A stretch of DNA of 64,000 bases from Takifugu bimaculatus (taxonomy: Eukaryota > Chordata > Actinopteri > Tetraodontiformes > Tetraodontidae), in contig CP034975.1 of the NCBI GenBank assembly GCA_004026145.2, positions 2,830,398-2,894,397 on the forward strand, read 5' to 3'. The position numbers were made by a program, and so were the translations under genes. The notes beneath the pieces are model-generated. The model was not told the DNA's origin and did not search any database. It saw nothing but the letters and a program-made list of their open reading frames with translations. Positions 13,401-24,463 of this stretch are shown piece by piece; the first letter of the stretch is position 1; every line of letters begins with the position of its first letter.

Positions 13401-16400
13401 CTGTCTTCATAATCAAGTATGTAGTAATTGCAAGTCATTCCCGAGCCTCCCAGAAATACAACATCTCTGGACCTCTGAATTTAATCAGCCAGCTGTGGCA
13501 GATACTGAGAATGACGCTGGCTTCCACAACCACTGAAACATTATGGACCCTGTCTGATGGCCTGGAGATGTGGCTCATTATGCCTTAATTCCTCACTGCA
13601 CTTGCTCCTCGAGCATCGTAGGTGTCAAGGCACTGAGCTCACGTATGTGGAGGCTTTGGCTTTGTTCTGCTCCACTCACAACTGAAGATAAAAGCATTTT
13701 GAGATGCTAAACATTTTGCCGCTTGAAAGCCTTCATGCGACAACCCTTGACCTCTAGATGTGCTTACAGAAGGGCCGTTTTAGCTTTGATTCGATGAAGA
13801 ACAGCCCGGCTAACAGGCGCTGCAGTTCTTGTTTCATCCTCCCCCACATGGAAAAGTGTTTTACATAGACCTGCTCTCACTTCTCATTGAACACAGTTCA
13901 ATGTGTTTCCATACATTTCCTGTAAATTAGCATTTCAAAAACACGAGTTGTCAGATAGAACTTAAACTGGGAGTTTCTCAAGGTTTCTTAGCCGTTCTGA
14001 AATTAACCAAAGCGTGAAGGGCTACCTTAGCTAGGGAGAAGATCCGTGTGCTGGACGGTACAGCCAGCTCCTGTTGCAGGTTCTGAGAGTCTGCCCAGGC
14101 TTTTTTCAGAGGCAACCGGGGAACAAAGCCATCAACCGAAGGATGACACATCCTCAAAGCCTTCTGCATGCTCTCCTCAAACGTCCGACCCACCGCCATC
14201 ACCTGAAGACAGAATAATATGCGTTTGGCAACCTGGATGGAGGGCTTGTTCATCTTCCATTTTCACGCCCACCTCTCCAACACTTTTCATGGAACTGCCG
14301 ATTTCGTGGGAGATGCCCTGGAAGCGGTCGAGGTCCCAGCGGGGGATCTTGGTGACGATGTAATCTAAGCTGGGTTCGAAGCAGGCCGTGGTCTTCTGAG
14401 ATACAGCATTCTTGATCTCTGGCAGGGGGATGCCCAGTGCCAATTTAGCAGCAACAAAAGCCAGAGGGTAACTGTGAGATGAGGAGTTAGAGGGAAAGAG
14501 CTGCTTAATCCAACCTGCAGTGAAATAAATCCTTTGACATACATTTAAAACCTGTTCAGTTTTAAAGAAGTATGTAATGTAAAATCTGATTTACCGGTAC
14601 TTATAAAATTCCTTGGACAACCTTTATGTCTTTCATCATCAAATCAGGAAGCTACAAGATTGAAACTGTTGATTTGGAATTTGCCTGTAATTATTTACAG
14701 TTTAAGGTATTTTTCTGCCAGCATATGACTTCCTGTTTCATATAAAAAAGGGAATTTTGTGAAGCGCCACAAAAACTCCTTTACCCTGTAGCTTTGGAGG
14801 CCAGAGCAGAGCTCCTGGAGAGTCGGGCATTAACCTCGATGATGCAGTATTCCAGGGACGACGGGTGTAACGCATACTGGATGTTGCATTCGCCAACGAT
14901 GCCAAGGTGCCGGACCACTTTGATGGCCGTCTCCCTGAGCATGTGATACTCCTCGTTGGATAAAGTCTGGCTTGGAGCCACCACAATAGAGTCACCTAAT
15001 GAAAACCAGAAGGAACAAAAAAGATTACAAATAGATTTCACAACCATTTTTGGTGATGGATATGTGGCAGTACAGGAGTCTATTGTTGTATGTATTACTG
15101 TATCATTATTACATCCCCTGACATAGATCGCTTTTATTGAGGATTCATCTGTGCGTGGAGTGGAACTCAACATTTGTACCTGTGTGAATGCCCAGAGGGT
15201 CAAAGTTCTCCATGTTGCAGACGGTAACGCAGTTATCTGCAACGTCCCTCACAACTTCATATTCCACCTCCTTCCAGCCCAGTAAAGACTTTTCCACCAG
15301 GATTTGCTTGGTCATGGCCAGAGCCTTAAATGAATAATAATTGTTTAACCACATTATTCCATTCAGAGCAACCAAGCCCTCCGGAAATATCACAATTGCG
15401 CTTAACATGCATCGTGCTATTGAGGATCTGCACTTCACCTCAACTGTATTTGTTACAATAACACAATGCTGATCTATGTATGCTATTGGGTGCTGAATAT
15501 TTTGTATCAGTTTAAATAGAACATGCCTGCAGCTTTTTTAAATATTTATAGTGCGGACATGTACATATGCCATGCATAACAATACGCTTAACACTCCTGT
15601 TGAGTATAAATACCAAGAAAACGTGAAACAAATAATAAAAACTTGGGATAAAACAGCAGCACTGCCCAACATCTATGCACCAATTGAAAACAGGAGACAG
15701 AGACAGTTAATTTTGCAGCCTGTGATCTCAGATTACAACCAATTGAGCCGTCAGACATAACGCTGGATGCTGAAAGAGCACAAAAGGATGTTGCTTAGCA
15801 ACAGCAAACTCTTCCTTTTCTTGGGAGCCGAAAAAGAAATTAGAACTACTTCAATGCTTATGACTGTTCTGGATAAATCAGGGTGGTAGTTGTTGGGTGG
15901 GGGTTGAAACTAAAAAGGATTTGTCAGCTGAGAAATATCTGAGGACGGTTTGGGATTTGATCTTTGTTGGAAAAAGAATATGTTTAAAGAAAAGCACAAT
16001 CTGCACAGCGTAGCCTTTGCTCTGACCTTGTGGGCGGTTTCCTCCAGCTTTTCTTTGTTGGCACACAGACCGGAGCCCAGACCTCCGAGCGCATAGGCCG
16101 AGCGCAGCATCACTGGGTAGCCAATCTCCTCCGCTGCTTTCAAGGCATCGGACACCTGCAGAGTGCACGCACATGTGTTACACCGCCGTGTTATTACACG
16201 CCGGTGTAACACTATTTAACTTCACTGACATTTCTCAAAGAGTACAGGAAGAGGAGTGATTTGATTTGAGGATTTTATTTGGTGGGGATCGCTTACCGAC
16301 TCCACGGCGAAACTGGGTGCAATCTTCTCATTGATCTCCATCAGTTTGTCAGAAAAGAGCTGTCTGTCTTCAGTGGCCATGATTGATTCCACCGACGTTC

Positions 16401-19400
16401 CGAGGACCTTCACACCATATTTCTCCAGGACGCCACGTTGGAATAACTCCACTCCTGCCCACACACAAACACCCATCCATTAACTACAGCATATAGGCAA
16501 CATAAATGATACAAATGAGACATTTAAGTACTTTCCAACCCCCACGCTGACACATTAAAGGTCTATTTTGTTTGGTAACTAAAAGTTTGAAGGCAAATTA
16601 ACCATCTGAGTATCTCACCGCAGTTGAGGGCCGTCTGTCCCCCCATGGACAGCAGAATGCCATCCGGACGTTCAACCTTGATGACATCGGTTACAAATTT
16701 GGGTGTGATGGGCAGGAAGTAGACAGAGTCGGCCTGTTTGGTGCCGACCTCGTTGGTCTGAACCGAGGCGATGTTGGGATTCATAAGAACCGTTTTCAAG
16801 TTCTCCTCCTGCAGCGGCACACAACAATATATGGGGACCTTTGACAATTTCAAAATGTGCTCATAACTGAAGATCAGCAAATATCACATGCTTTCAGATT
16901 CTCAACGCAAAATACCAACTTTTATTTACGTGCTGAGGTGATGTTGAAAAATGACAAACTTATAGAAACTAACAGAGCTTCTATGTTGAACAGGATGAGG
17001 ACGAGTTGGTGTTTTCTCAATACACATTAATGTGTGTGGTTGTTTTTGACTATTTTTTCTTTTCTACTTGGTGGATCACACATGCTGACCACCAGTTCCA
17101 TCATTATTGGAGAAGGATATTGTATTTTTTCCTCAGAATAATGGTGGGTCGGCATAATCGCCCCAATTTTCTGCAAGAACGCCCATCGGCAAACAACTTC
17201 CTCCAACTTAATAGGGCGAAAAAGTGCCCTGGAAAACAATGACGAATACACTCACCTTCATAGCCTTAATGGCCTGAGACCCAGAATAGTCAAATTCTCC
17301 AGCCTGCCCAATGGACAGTCCACCAGAACCCTAGTACCAGCACCTTTGACACCTGCATTTAGACAGAAAGCCCACAGAAAACAGCAAATGTGTAACAAAA
17401 CTGGACGGGAATTTGCTGTTCATATGGTTTGCAACAACAGGAGTCAAGCTGTGAAACTACTGTACCTGGGTTCTGGGAGGGATGGAGAACTTCTGGGGCA
17501 TGACTGACACAATGTTTGCATCTTTCCCTTTCTTGATGAGCGATATGAACGTGTCAAAGAGGAACTGTTGAAGCAGAATCAACAGAGTTACAGCTGTGGT
17601 TAATCTAGGCCTGGAAAGAGACAGACATGTTCTGCAGCAGAATCAGCCCACACAGCTGAGTTTCCCCATTATTGTGAGTGATGGAGGAAACGATTTCAAA
17701 ATTAACAAAACTTCCACTTTCACCAGACACTTTGGACAAAAAGTTCATTTTCATCTTATACAGATACTTTAGTACAGCAGGAAGGTAGTTCATGAAGCCA
17801 ACTCTTTAATTACCTCTGTGTCAGTGGGACCGCCTTTAGCCTCCGGGTGGAACTGGGCAGTGAATATAGGCTTTGTCTTGTGCATAATCCCCTAGAGAAC
17901 ATAAAGAGTTGATAAAAGGAAGCTAAAAGTGATTTTTCTGCTTTACATTTTTGAAGTGATTCAGAAACAAGCAGGTGTGCTTTTGGTCCTTTTGGTAAAT
18001 TTGATCCACATGAAACCCTAAATGGACGAAATGTTCGTGTTGCCTCTCCACACCAACACAAGAACACACTAAAGTGCCACATTTTCTGAAAGAAGACTTT
18101 ATAAAACGGCGAAACCAACCTCATTGGTGTCGTCATTGGCATTGACGAAAAGCGGGCTCCATCCTGGGGGCAGGGACTGGCTGTCAATGCCAAAACCGTG
18201 GTTCTGTGCTGTGATGAATGCCTGGCCGGTCATCATGTTCAGCACCGGCTGGTTCTGGCCTCTGAAAAACAGAGAAAAACAATCGCACTTCTAATTGAAA
18301 TGATCGAAAGATACCGCCATCTGATGGTTTGTTCGGTAGGATTTTCGGAGGAATGTGATGCACTGCGTCACCCCGCAGTTGACAGATACATCTGAGATTA
18401 GAATGGCAGTCTATAACAAAACCCTGGTGTGGAATGGACTTTTAAAATCCCTGAAGACAGAATTCACTGAGCAACAGTAACAAACCCAAATATTTGGAAA
18501 TGCAACAAAAGCCCAGAAGCAAAGTCCTCCATCTCAGTAAAACTGTTTGGAGGAGTCTGTCTGAAATGATCTAAAGTGTTTTAGGTCTACAGTAAAAGGG
18601 CATCTTGGCTTCTCCTGGGCTTTTCGCTGACACACAGTCTGCATGAAAACCAGGCAAGCTCAGGCTGCCTTTTCAATCCCTGTGATAATAGGCAATAGAA
18701 AACGGCTCAAAGAGTTCAGAATGGAAAGGGGTCAATTAAATCTGATAGTTTCTCAAATGTAGTTTGTCATCCTGAAATCACACCAGTATGTCCTAGTACA
18801 TAAAAGTTAGCTGTATTTAACATTAGTTAACCCCCACAAATCACTGTTAATCAATATTATGAGCTATTTTGATTTTTTTTTACTTTTACCGAGACCACCT
18901 GCCTCCAACAGTCCCTGGGTCACTGATCAGAACAAGTTAAAAATTGGATGAACCAAAGTTTCCTGTAACTAAATTAGGCCAAAACTGAGGTTACTGTCTT
19001 TGGGGGGAAAAAAACCGAAAATGTAGCAAATACCTGAAGTCACTGTCCCTAAAAACCAAAGCTCAAGTCTGAAACCTGCTGACAGACTCAGAACTGACCC
19101 TCTGCACTCATATCAAATCAACCAAAACATCTTTTTGTCATTAATCTAAGAAAGTAAAAACTAAACTCCTGCATCTTAAATCAAAATTATTTCAATTTTG
19201 GTTTTGCTGTATGCTGAAATGTTTGCCTTGCCCAGACTGATAGCATCAAAGCCTTCCAATATGTCTTCTCCTGCTCCCTATAAAAACACTGCTTTTAAAG
19301 CAGCAGCACAATGGTAGGCCCTCCCCTCTCCCGTCTCCCCATTGTCTCATCAAACACTCTTTTTGACTGCTAATGAACTAATGCACTGATCTTTAAATGA

Positions 19401-22400
19401 GGATGAGGAAGGCTGGTGTGCACAGTGTGTGAAAGAGTGGATTGCAGTCCTTAGATTGGACCATAAAAAGGATCATTCCAGCTAATAGCAGACGGAACAC
19501 GTATGGGTGAGCAATACATCACGGAAGAGGAAACTGCAGCAGGAGATGAAACGAGTCAGTAAATGAAGAAACTTTATGAGCAGCACCGTAAACCCGATCT
19601 TTCCGATTCTGCCAAAAAGCACAGTGTGTTGGCCGTGACCGAGTGTTAATCATCATTCAGCGTTCTTCCAAACATAATCTCACGTCTACGACCTTCCTCT
19701 GTCGTTCGTTCATGAAAAGCATTAATTATGAGCATCAGTGAGGATAGCTGGCAAGCAGGAGACATTAATACGCTGTAAAGGAGTCTCACCTGTTGCCCAT
19801 GGGTAACTTATATGACTTTGCTCCAGCAGCCAGAGCAGTGATTTGGTTGCCCATGCAGATCCCAAATACTGGTTCTGGACGATCGCTCTCTAGAACCTGT
19901 CCAGGAGGAAAAACTATATACAAACACTATCATTTGCTGCTGTGCAAACATGCACATCTCAAATATGTGAGCTTGTATTTTCAGGAAAAGGTTGTGCAGG
20001 TTTTTATAGTCACACAGGACCAGGTCGGACCTTGCTGACGTTACTGATGAGCGCGTTGGCCAGAGCCGGATCACCCGGCCCATTGGAGATGAACAAGCCG
20101 TCATATTCTAGACTCAGCAAGTCCTGATCCCACGGTACCAAGTGCACCTCTGCTCCCCTCTGCAAACAGAGACACACTCTGCACGATTTTATCAGTGACA
20201 AAAAGAGAGGTGGAAAAAAATGACAAGCAATCTGCTGCATTAGAGACAACTTCGTTCGGAACGGGAGAATATCTGAAGCCATTTTTTACTGTCCTCGTCC
20301 ACGCTCACCTTAGCCAGCAGGCGAATGATGTTATGTTTAATTCCACAATCAACAGCCACCACTTTTATCGGATTTCCTTTTCCAAAAACCTTTATTTCCT
20401 ATTAGAAGAACAGCACAAGGGTGTTTACTGACACTTGTGGACAGAAAGGACAGGACAGACATCTGAGATGTGACACCATGCACTTCAGAAGCATGCGGAA
20501 GCTTCACTTTCCATAAATCCCCCACAGCTTCCACGCTGGTACTCATGACCGCGCCATCTTTCATCAGGCCAGTCAATTTAAAATTAAAAAATTAAAAAAA
20601 TAAAAAAGGAGCGCCATTTAAATGACAAACAAACTCTAGCGGCATGAAAACAGGTGTCATTACCTCCACAGTTTAAACGTGCACGAGCCTGTAAAGCATC
20701 ACTGCAGGTGCATCTTAATTATGAACTGTCGGGAGGATGATGAATGGCTAATCTATGCACTTTCTTATTGAAAGAGATGCTTTAGTGTACAAACCAAAGG
20801 CTCCCATGAAAATAAAAGAATGATAAAGATTTGAAGGTCATGTCAAAGTAATCGCTGATCGACCCGAAATGAACTCACAAAAATACGAATACCTTTAAAA
20901 ATGCATTTTTTATGTGAGCATGCATTTGCCACCTGTGTGATGATGCAACATCCTCAGTTGTTACCTTAGTTGAGACCTCAGCTACCAGATTTTTCCGGTT
21001 GGGGTCAATTATCTCCACAGGCTGCCCGTCAAATTCAATCTTCCCCAAAACTGTACCCTGGAGAGAAATCCCAAATGAAATAAATGAGCGGGGAGGGATT
21101 AATAAAATGATTTTGCACACACTGGCTGGTATTAATCAAACCTTTTCTTTTGTGATATATAGTAAACAAGCCTATAAAGCCCTGGAAATCTCAGTGCAGC
21201 AGGATAGTGGTAGAATTTACATTTAGAACTGGTTATTGAATACGTAGAAGTTTTTACCTTGTCCCTGATGACTTTGGTCAGCATTCGCGTGTCTATCCCA
21301 AATAGTGCGGGAACCTGTACAGAAGGAAAGCGTCTGTAAATACAGCCGCAACTTGATGAGACTCGATGTCTTCTCACCCAGTCCCCACCTTCTCCTCTTG
21401 TAGCCACTCTCCCAAAGACTTGACGGAGTTCCAGTGGCTGTACTCGTGGCTGTAGTCTTGAACCAGGAGTCCAGACACCTGAAAACACAAAAGGAGCACA
21501 GACAAAGATAAACTGCTGCGTTTGAACTCATATCCGTCTGAAATCTTCATGCACAAACGTGAAGACAGCCATGTCCTTTCAAACAACTCAAACCTTCTTT
21601 GAAACCTGTGCCAGAACTTACTGCAATGGGGTAATACAATAATAATAACAACACCTGCTGGTGACGCATTCAAGGACCAACCTGATGACTGGTCATTAAG
21701 TCTTGTTACATGGGACATTAAGGTAAATCTAATAGCCATGGCAAATGGCAACACAATTGCACTTTAGTGCAGATACTTTCCTTTTTTGGAGCAGAACAGC
21801 TGTTAAACGCAGATCAAAAACATTTGAAACAGAGGACAGGACCGCTTCTTTTTAACACAGAAAATCAAACCAATGAAGTTGATCATCTCAGGATCCAAAT
21901 TCTGAGAATCAGTGCATGAAAAAAACACTGTCATACAGTAAAATGGCCGTTTGGCCTGATGAAACCTTCATCTTGACTTTTTACTGCACAAAAAACTTGC
22001 TTGTTTAACAGGGACACAACATTCCAATAATGTAAAACTAAAACAATAATCCCAATGTTGCTAAAAGCCTGGTCAGAAGACCTTTCCCTACCTGGATCCG
22101 CTCTGACTCCACATATTTCCTCAGTCCCAGCTCATCCACCTCTTTGGTGTTGGGAACCCCGTAGTTCCCAACAATAGGGTAGGTCAGGGTCAGGATCTGA
22201 CCTCTGTAGCTGGGGTCCGTCAGGGCCTCAGGATACCTACAACGCGTGTCGCAGTAAAATGTGATGACGAAGCAGATACGGCATTGGGCCAAAGACATTT
22301 AAGCTCGCAGTAGTCGAGTTTAAAATAAGGCCGGTTTATTTGCCATGTGTAAATGAAATGAACGAGTCGTGTAGCTTTGTCGCCCGTCCAAACCTGATTT

Positions 22401-23386
22401 GATTCGTGCGAGTATGTCTCTCTTACCCCACCAGGCCAGTGTTGAACACCAGCTCTCCAGCTACAGAGGTGTCATGGCCAAAAGAAAATCCTTTCATCCT
22501 GGTGCCATCCTCCAGGATCAGGTGGGCTGTCTGAGCCTGGGGGGGAGAGAGAGCAGGTGATGAGCAAGCTCTCACCCAAGAATAATACATTCTCTTTCTA
22601 TGAAACAGGCTGGAGGAGACCAAAGACAATACTTGGAAAGAAATGCAGTGTAGAAATAACCGAGGAGGGCAGACGGGTGCTGGCTGTACGGCGAATGCCA
22701 ACACTATCGCTTCTCTTCTACCTGTGCGTGTGCGCGCACCCAAAAAGAGAGATGTGCAGATAGCGGCAGGGGTGTGATGCACCTTTAAACCTGTTTGTCA
22801 GGGCGCGGACGGTTGCAAGCATGACGAACAAAAACCACAAGAAAGTGGCATAAAAGTGACCCACCCTGATAACAAGTTTGGGGATCCGATTTCCCACACT
22901 GCGGCATTTTAGCTTCAATTAAATCTGCTTCGAGAAAACATCAGTGCACGGAGATTGCGATGCAAGAAACTTTGTTCCAAGTGACGCAGATTATTTCAGC
23001 GCCTCGGACTCGGTCTAAACGCAACTGAAAAACGCGTTGCACGATTGGAAAACACGCCTTTTTTTGTCTCTACACCGCCAATTTATTGGGATTAAATCAA
23101 AGTCGAAGGAAGAAACATCACCTGCTTGTCTTATTTCGGGGGGAGTGAGGAGGGGAAGTCATTTACAACTGGACATCTTCGTACATTTGGAAGCATTCGA
23201 AACAAAACGCCCCGTTGCGCAGACGACAGCTGCGTTTTGACGTGAACTTTCTTTTCTTACCTTCACACTTAAATGTCTAACAGTTTGAAACCTCGGCCAC
23301 GTTGACGGGTGTCCCACTGCCCTGGCAGCAACGCTCCCCGGCCACAGAGACTTAACCACGCCGTAAGCTAGCAGCATTTTTGCCAT
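1440..23386 (-). CDS. cps1: Carbamoyl-phosphate synthase, mitochondrial, glutamine-dependent CPS III type (5' 32 exons; 3' end outside window)
   Basis: Makes carbamoyl phosphate from bicarbonate, 2 ATP and nitrogen in mitochondria. Coding exons 1 to 32 on the minus strand: 23261-23386, 22427-22536, 22092-22236, 21389-21478, 21258-21314, 20965-21057, 20309-20398, 20031-20159, 19790-19896, 18120-18261, 17814-17891, 17466-17564, 17256-17352, 16619-16808, 16297-16454, 16027-16155, 15180-15324, 14785-14995, 14273-14471, 14026-14202, 12720-12838, 9283-9424, 9153-9218, 9016-9079, 8721-8903, 7230-7424, 5981-6048, 4583-4658, 3648-3725, 1979-2086, 1799-1888, 1440-1610. They sum to 3932 bp, or 1310 codons plus two extra bases, and match my recollection of human CPS1 residue for residue in length. 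All introns are GT-AG. Exons 13 and 25 each hold one extra base that breaks the frame. The glutaminase cysteine is present. The C-terminal regulatory domain is not in the window. Confidence 0.96.
2453..2516. repeat. 18-bp TG-rich minisatellite (three AGCATG-marked units)
   Basis: AGCATG recurs at 2469, 2487 and 2505, with TG dinucleotide runs between, giving an 18-bp period. It lies in cps1 intron 29, between exons 29 and 30. Confidence 0.85.
7560..8090. repeat. Two inverted copies of a fish GTCCTCAC/TTAGGG-type dispersed repeat in cps1 intron 25
   Basis: Around 7590-7740 the plus strand has runs of TTAGGG-like words followed by ATGTATATAAAGTCCTCACA. Around 7950-8075 the reverse-complement order appears: TTTTTGTGAGGACTTC, then AACCCT-like words and TGTCCTCACTT. 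The two are diverged copies of one family, in opposite orientation about 220 bp apart, flanked by CA-rich sequence. No coding capacity. Confidence 0.65.
8721..8903 (-). CDS. cps1: cps1 exon 25, with a one-base insertion (frameshift) near 8861-8862
   Basis: From its acceptor the exon reads SSVEFDWCAVSSI, then an extra C on the reverse strand (plus-strand G at 8861 or 8862) breaks the frame at about residue 1002. The continuation, RALRQMGKKTVVVNHNPETVS and on to RILDISEQE, is intact in the next frame. The exon is 183 bp but the flanking phases require 182. No alternative splice site that repairs the frame is obvious. The encoded segment includes the conserved NPETVSTDFDECDRLYFEEL core of the second synthetase half. 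Confidence 0.86.
9016..14202 (-). CDS. cps1: cps1 exons 20-24: end of first synthetase half and oligomerisation-type linker
   Basis: Exons 14026-14202, 12720-12838, 9283-9424, 9153-9218 and 9016-9079 encode residues 799-988. Exon 20 has the GRTFEES and KALRMCHPS segments. Exon 21 has the AIDKWFLHKLR helix typical of CPS; its acceptor is taken at GATTAAG so that eight residues aligned to human are kept. Exon 22 contains GFSDRQIG and KPWVKQ, exon 23 the IDTLAAEYPA strand, and exon 24 the VLGCGPYHIG turn that opens the second synthetase half. The introns before exons 21 and 22 (1187 and 3295 bp) are the longest stretches of this part. Confidence 0.92.
9425..12719. other. cps1: cps1 intron 21 (3.3 kb), no exon found
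   Basis: The largest intron of the gene. It contains a C-tract at 12650-12667, a (TGC)n run of about nine units at 12421-12448 and AT-rich unique sequence. Open frames here (for example 10631-10960 minus, 10790-11038 plus) show no family resemblance and no exon-like boundaries. I see no RNA gene. Confidence 0.6.
14273..16808 (-). CDS. cps1: cps1 exons 14-19: first ATP-grasp (carboxyphosphate) domain
   Basis: Exons 16619-16808, 16297-16454, 16027-16155, 15180-15324, 14785-14995 and 14273-14471 encode residues 455-798. Visible CPS hallmarks are NPNIASVQTNE, DGILLSMGGQTALNCG, GTSVESIMATEDR, RSAYALGGLGSG, the VEKSLLGWKEVEYEVVRD strand, GECNIQYALHP and EVNARLSRSSALASKATG. In the family this domain activates bicarbonate with ATP and assembles carbamate. 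All six exons are open with phases that close correctly. Confidence 0.95.
17256..17352 (-). CDS. cps1: cps1 exon 13, with a one-base insertion (frameshift) near 17327-17328
   Basis: The exon should encode 32 residues: VSKVLVLG, then SGGLSIGQAGEFDYSG, then SQAIKAMK. That needs 96 bp; the exon between its splice sites has 97. The first 8 codons are in frame, then one extra base (reverse-strand T, plus-strand A at 17327 or 17328) shifts the frame and gives an early stop. The rest of the exon is intact in the next frame, and exons 12 and 14 both need phase 0 here. An alternative acceptor (TACTAG just before the shift) would restore frame but delete the conserved VSKVLVL strand and is less likely. 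Confidence 0.85.
17466..20398 (-). CDS. cps1: cps1 exons 7-12: class I glutamine amidotransferase domain
   Basis: These exons encode residues 208-422. Exon 7 (20309-20398) holds the VVAVDCGIK strand, exon 8 (20031-20159) the RGAEVHLVPWD and NGPGDPAL segments, exon 9 the nucleophile loop, exon 10 (18120-18261) the ITAQNHGF segment, and exon 11 (17814-17891) the AQFHPE motif with catalytic His378 and Glu380. Exon 12 (17466-17564) is the linker to the synthetase half. The Cys-His-Glu triad is therefore complete, which predicts glutamine hydrolysis. In mammals the cysteine is replaced by serine and the enzyme uses free ammonia. Confidence 0.95.
18262..19789. other. cps1: cps1 intron 9 (1.5 kb), nothing recognised
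   Basis: AT-rich intron between the catalytic-cysteine exon and exon 10. No repeat longer than short homopolymers, no open frame with similarity and no extra exon in phase was seen. Confidence 0.6.
19790..19896 (-). CDS. cps1: cps1 exon 9: catalytic cysteine loop (FGICMGNQ)
   Basis: The 107-bp exon encodes residues 281-316. The codon at 19857-19855 is TGC (Cys), residue 294 counting from the start ATG. Human CPS1 has Ser at the same number in the sequence GISTGN. The GICxGxQ arrangement is the nucleophile elbow of glutamine amidotransferases, and the glutamine after the loop (Gln298) is also retained. This is the main sequence evidence for assigning the gene to the CPS III class. Confidence 0.93.
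20965..23386 (-). CDS. cps1: cps1 exons 1-6: mitochondrial transit peptide and N-terminal small-subunit domain
   Basis: Exon 1 (23261-23386, 42 codons) starts at the ATG at 23386 and is rich in Arg/Lys/Ser/Ala with no acidic residue, as expected of a mitochondrial presequence. It ends in LSVK, the same boundary and length as human exon 1. Exons 2-6 encode residues 43-207, beginning AQTAHLILEDG and including the VFNTGL, DPSYRGQIL, DTRMLTKVIRDK and EVSTK segments of the carbamoyl-phosphate synthase small-subunit N-domain. Introns are 88 to ~720 bp. All six exons are in frame with canonical splice sites. Confidence 0.95.
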
Positions 23387-23560
23387 GTTAGCCCAACTTC
23401 AGGTGTGAGCAAAGCGCCACGGGTGCGAGTGAGACCTCGTCAGATGCAAAACAAAGTCAACGAGCACGACGGCCTCCGACCTGCCAACTTCACAATCAGT
23501 AAACTTTAAAAGGCGGCCAAATCCCTGCGGTGTCCGCCACGCCTCTCGCAGCCTTCCAGC
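23387..23560 (-). promoter_or_regulatory. cps1: Putative cps1 core promoter and 5' UTR
   Basis: Upstream of the cps1 ATG (23386) the sequence becomes CpG-rich, and the minus strand has a TATA-like CCTTTTAAAG at 23513-23504. That would place transcription start near 23480 and give a 5' UTR of about 90 nt with no intron. This is inferred from position and composition only. Confidence 0.4.
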
Positions 23561-24337
23561 GGGTTGGTCGGTCAGGCGTTGTTTTATTCAACGCTTCAAG
23601 CGCACGGCTTTCAGATTGGCCCACAGGAAAACTGCTGAGTTCTGCCAGCTAAAGAAATCCAATACTTGGGTAAAACGTTCTAAAGCTATTTATAGTTTGT
23701 TTAGATTATTAAATGCATGTTCGTTGACCAAGCGTAAATGACCAAAAAAAAACTAAACAGTAAAGTCGTCAATACTTTTCAATTTTAAGCAAATAATACA
23801 CTGGTGTGATAGAAATTTCGGTTTCTGGATTTAAAGTGATATTACTGATTGTGAAACTTTTAATGACTGAGGGATTGACAGTTGGCGATGTAGCCCTGTA
23901 ATAAAGGAATGCTGTTTGAAAATGGAATCGGGTAACAGCATTTTCTTTGAGGCCAGTTGTCCGCGTAAAAAAAAAAAAGCAAGCTGACCCGAGCTGTGCA
24001 ACAGTGGGATTAGGGTGGCCTGTGTGTATTTGCTGATCACTGCAACCCTCATCCTCTGTGCAGAAGTGCTGGCTGACCACCACTCTGCTGGGTTCAGCAG
24101 TCTGAACATAGTAGGGGTGAGGGTACCTGTGAATACGATTCACACAGCTGTCTTGAAGTCATGAGTGAACGTTGCATAGGCCAAATTTCTTTTTTTTTGA
24201 CCCCCCCTTATATCAGACATTAAATCGTTGCTGAGTTTCATGGCAGAGTTTCAAGGTGGGACCCTAGGTGGATCAAACCCTTGACCCCTGCAGCTTACAT
24301 ATGAGGGGAAACGGTACCATTCTCTACCAGCTTAATA

Positions 24338-24463
<126 letters not shown>

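Noticed and set aside
1..23386. cps1 as a pseudogene
   Set aside because: Only two single-base insertions in 3932 bp, all 31 introns with intact splice sites, and full conservation of catalytic residues; error or very recent change fits better.
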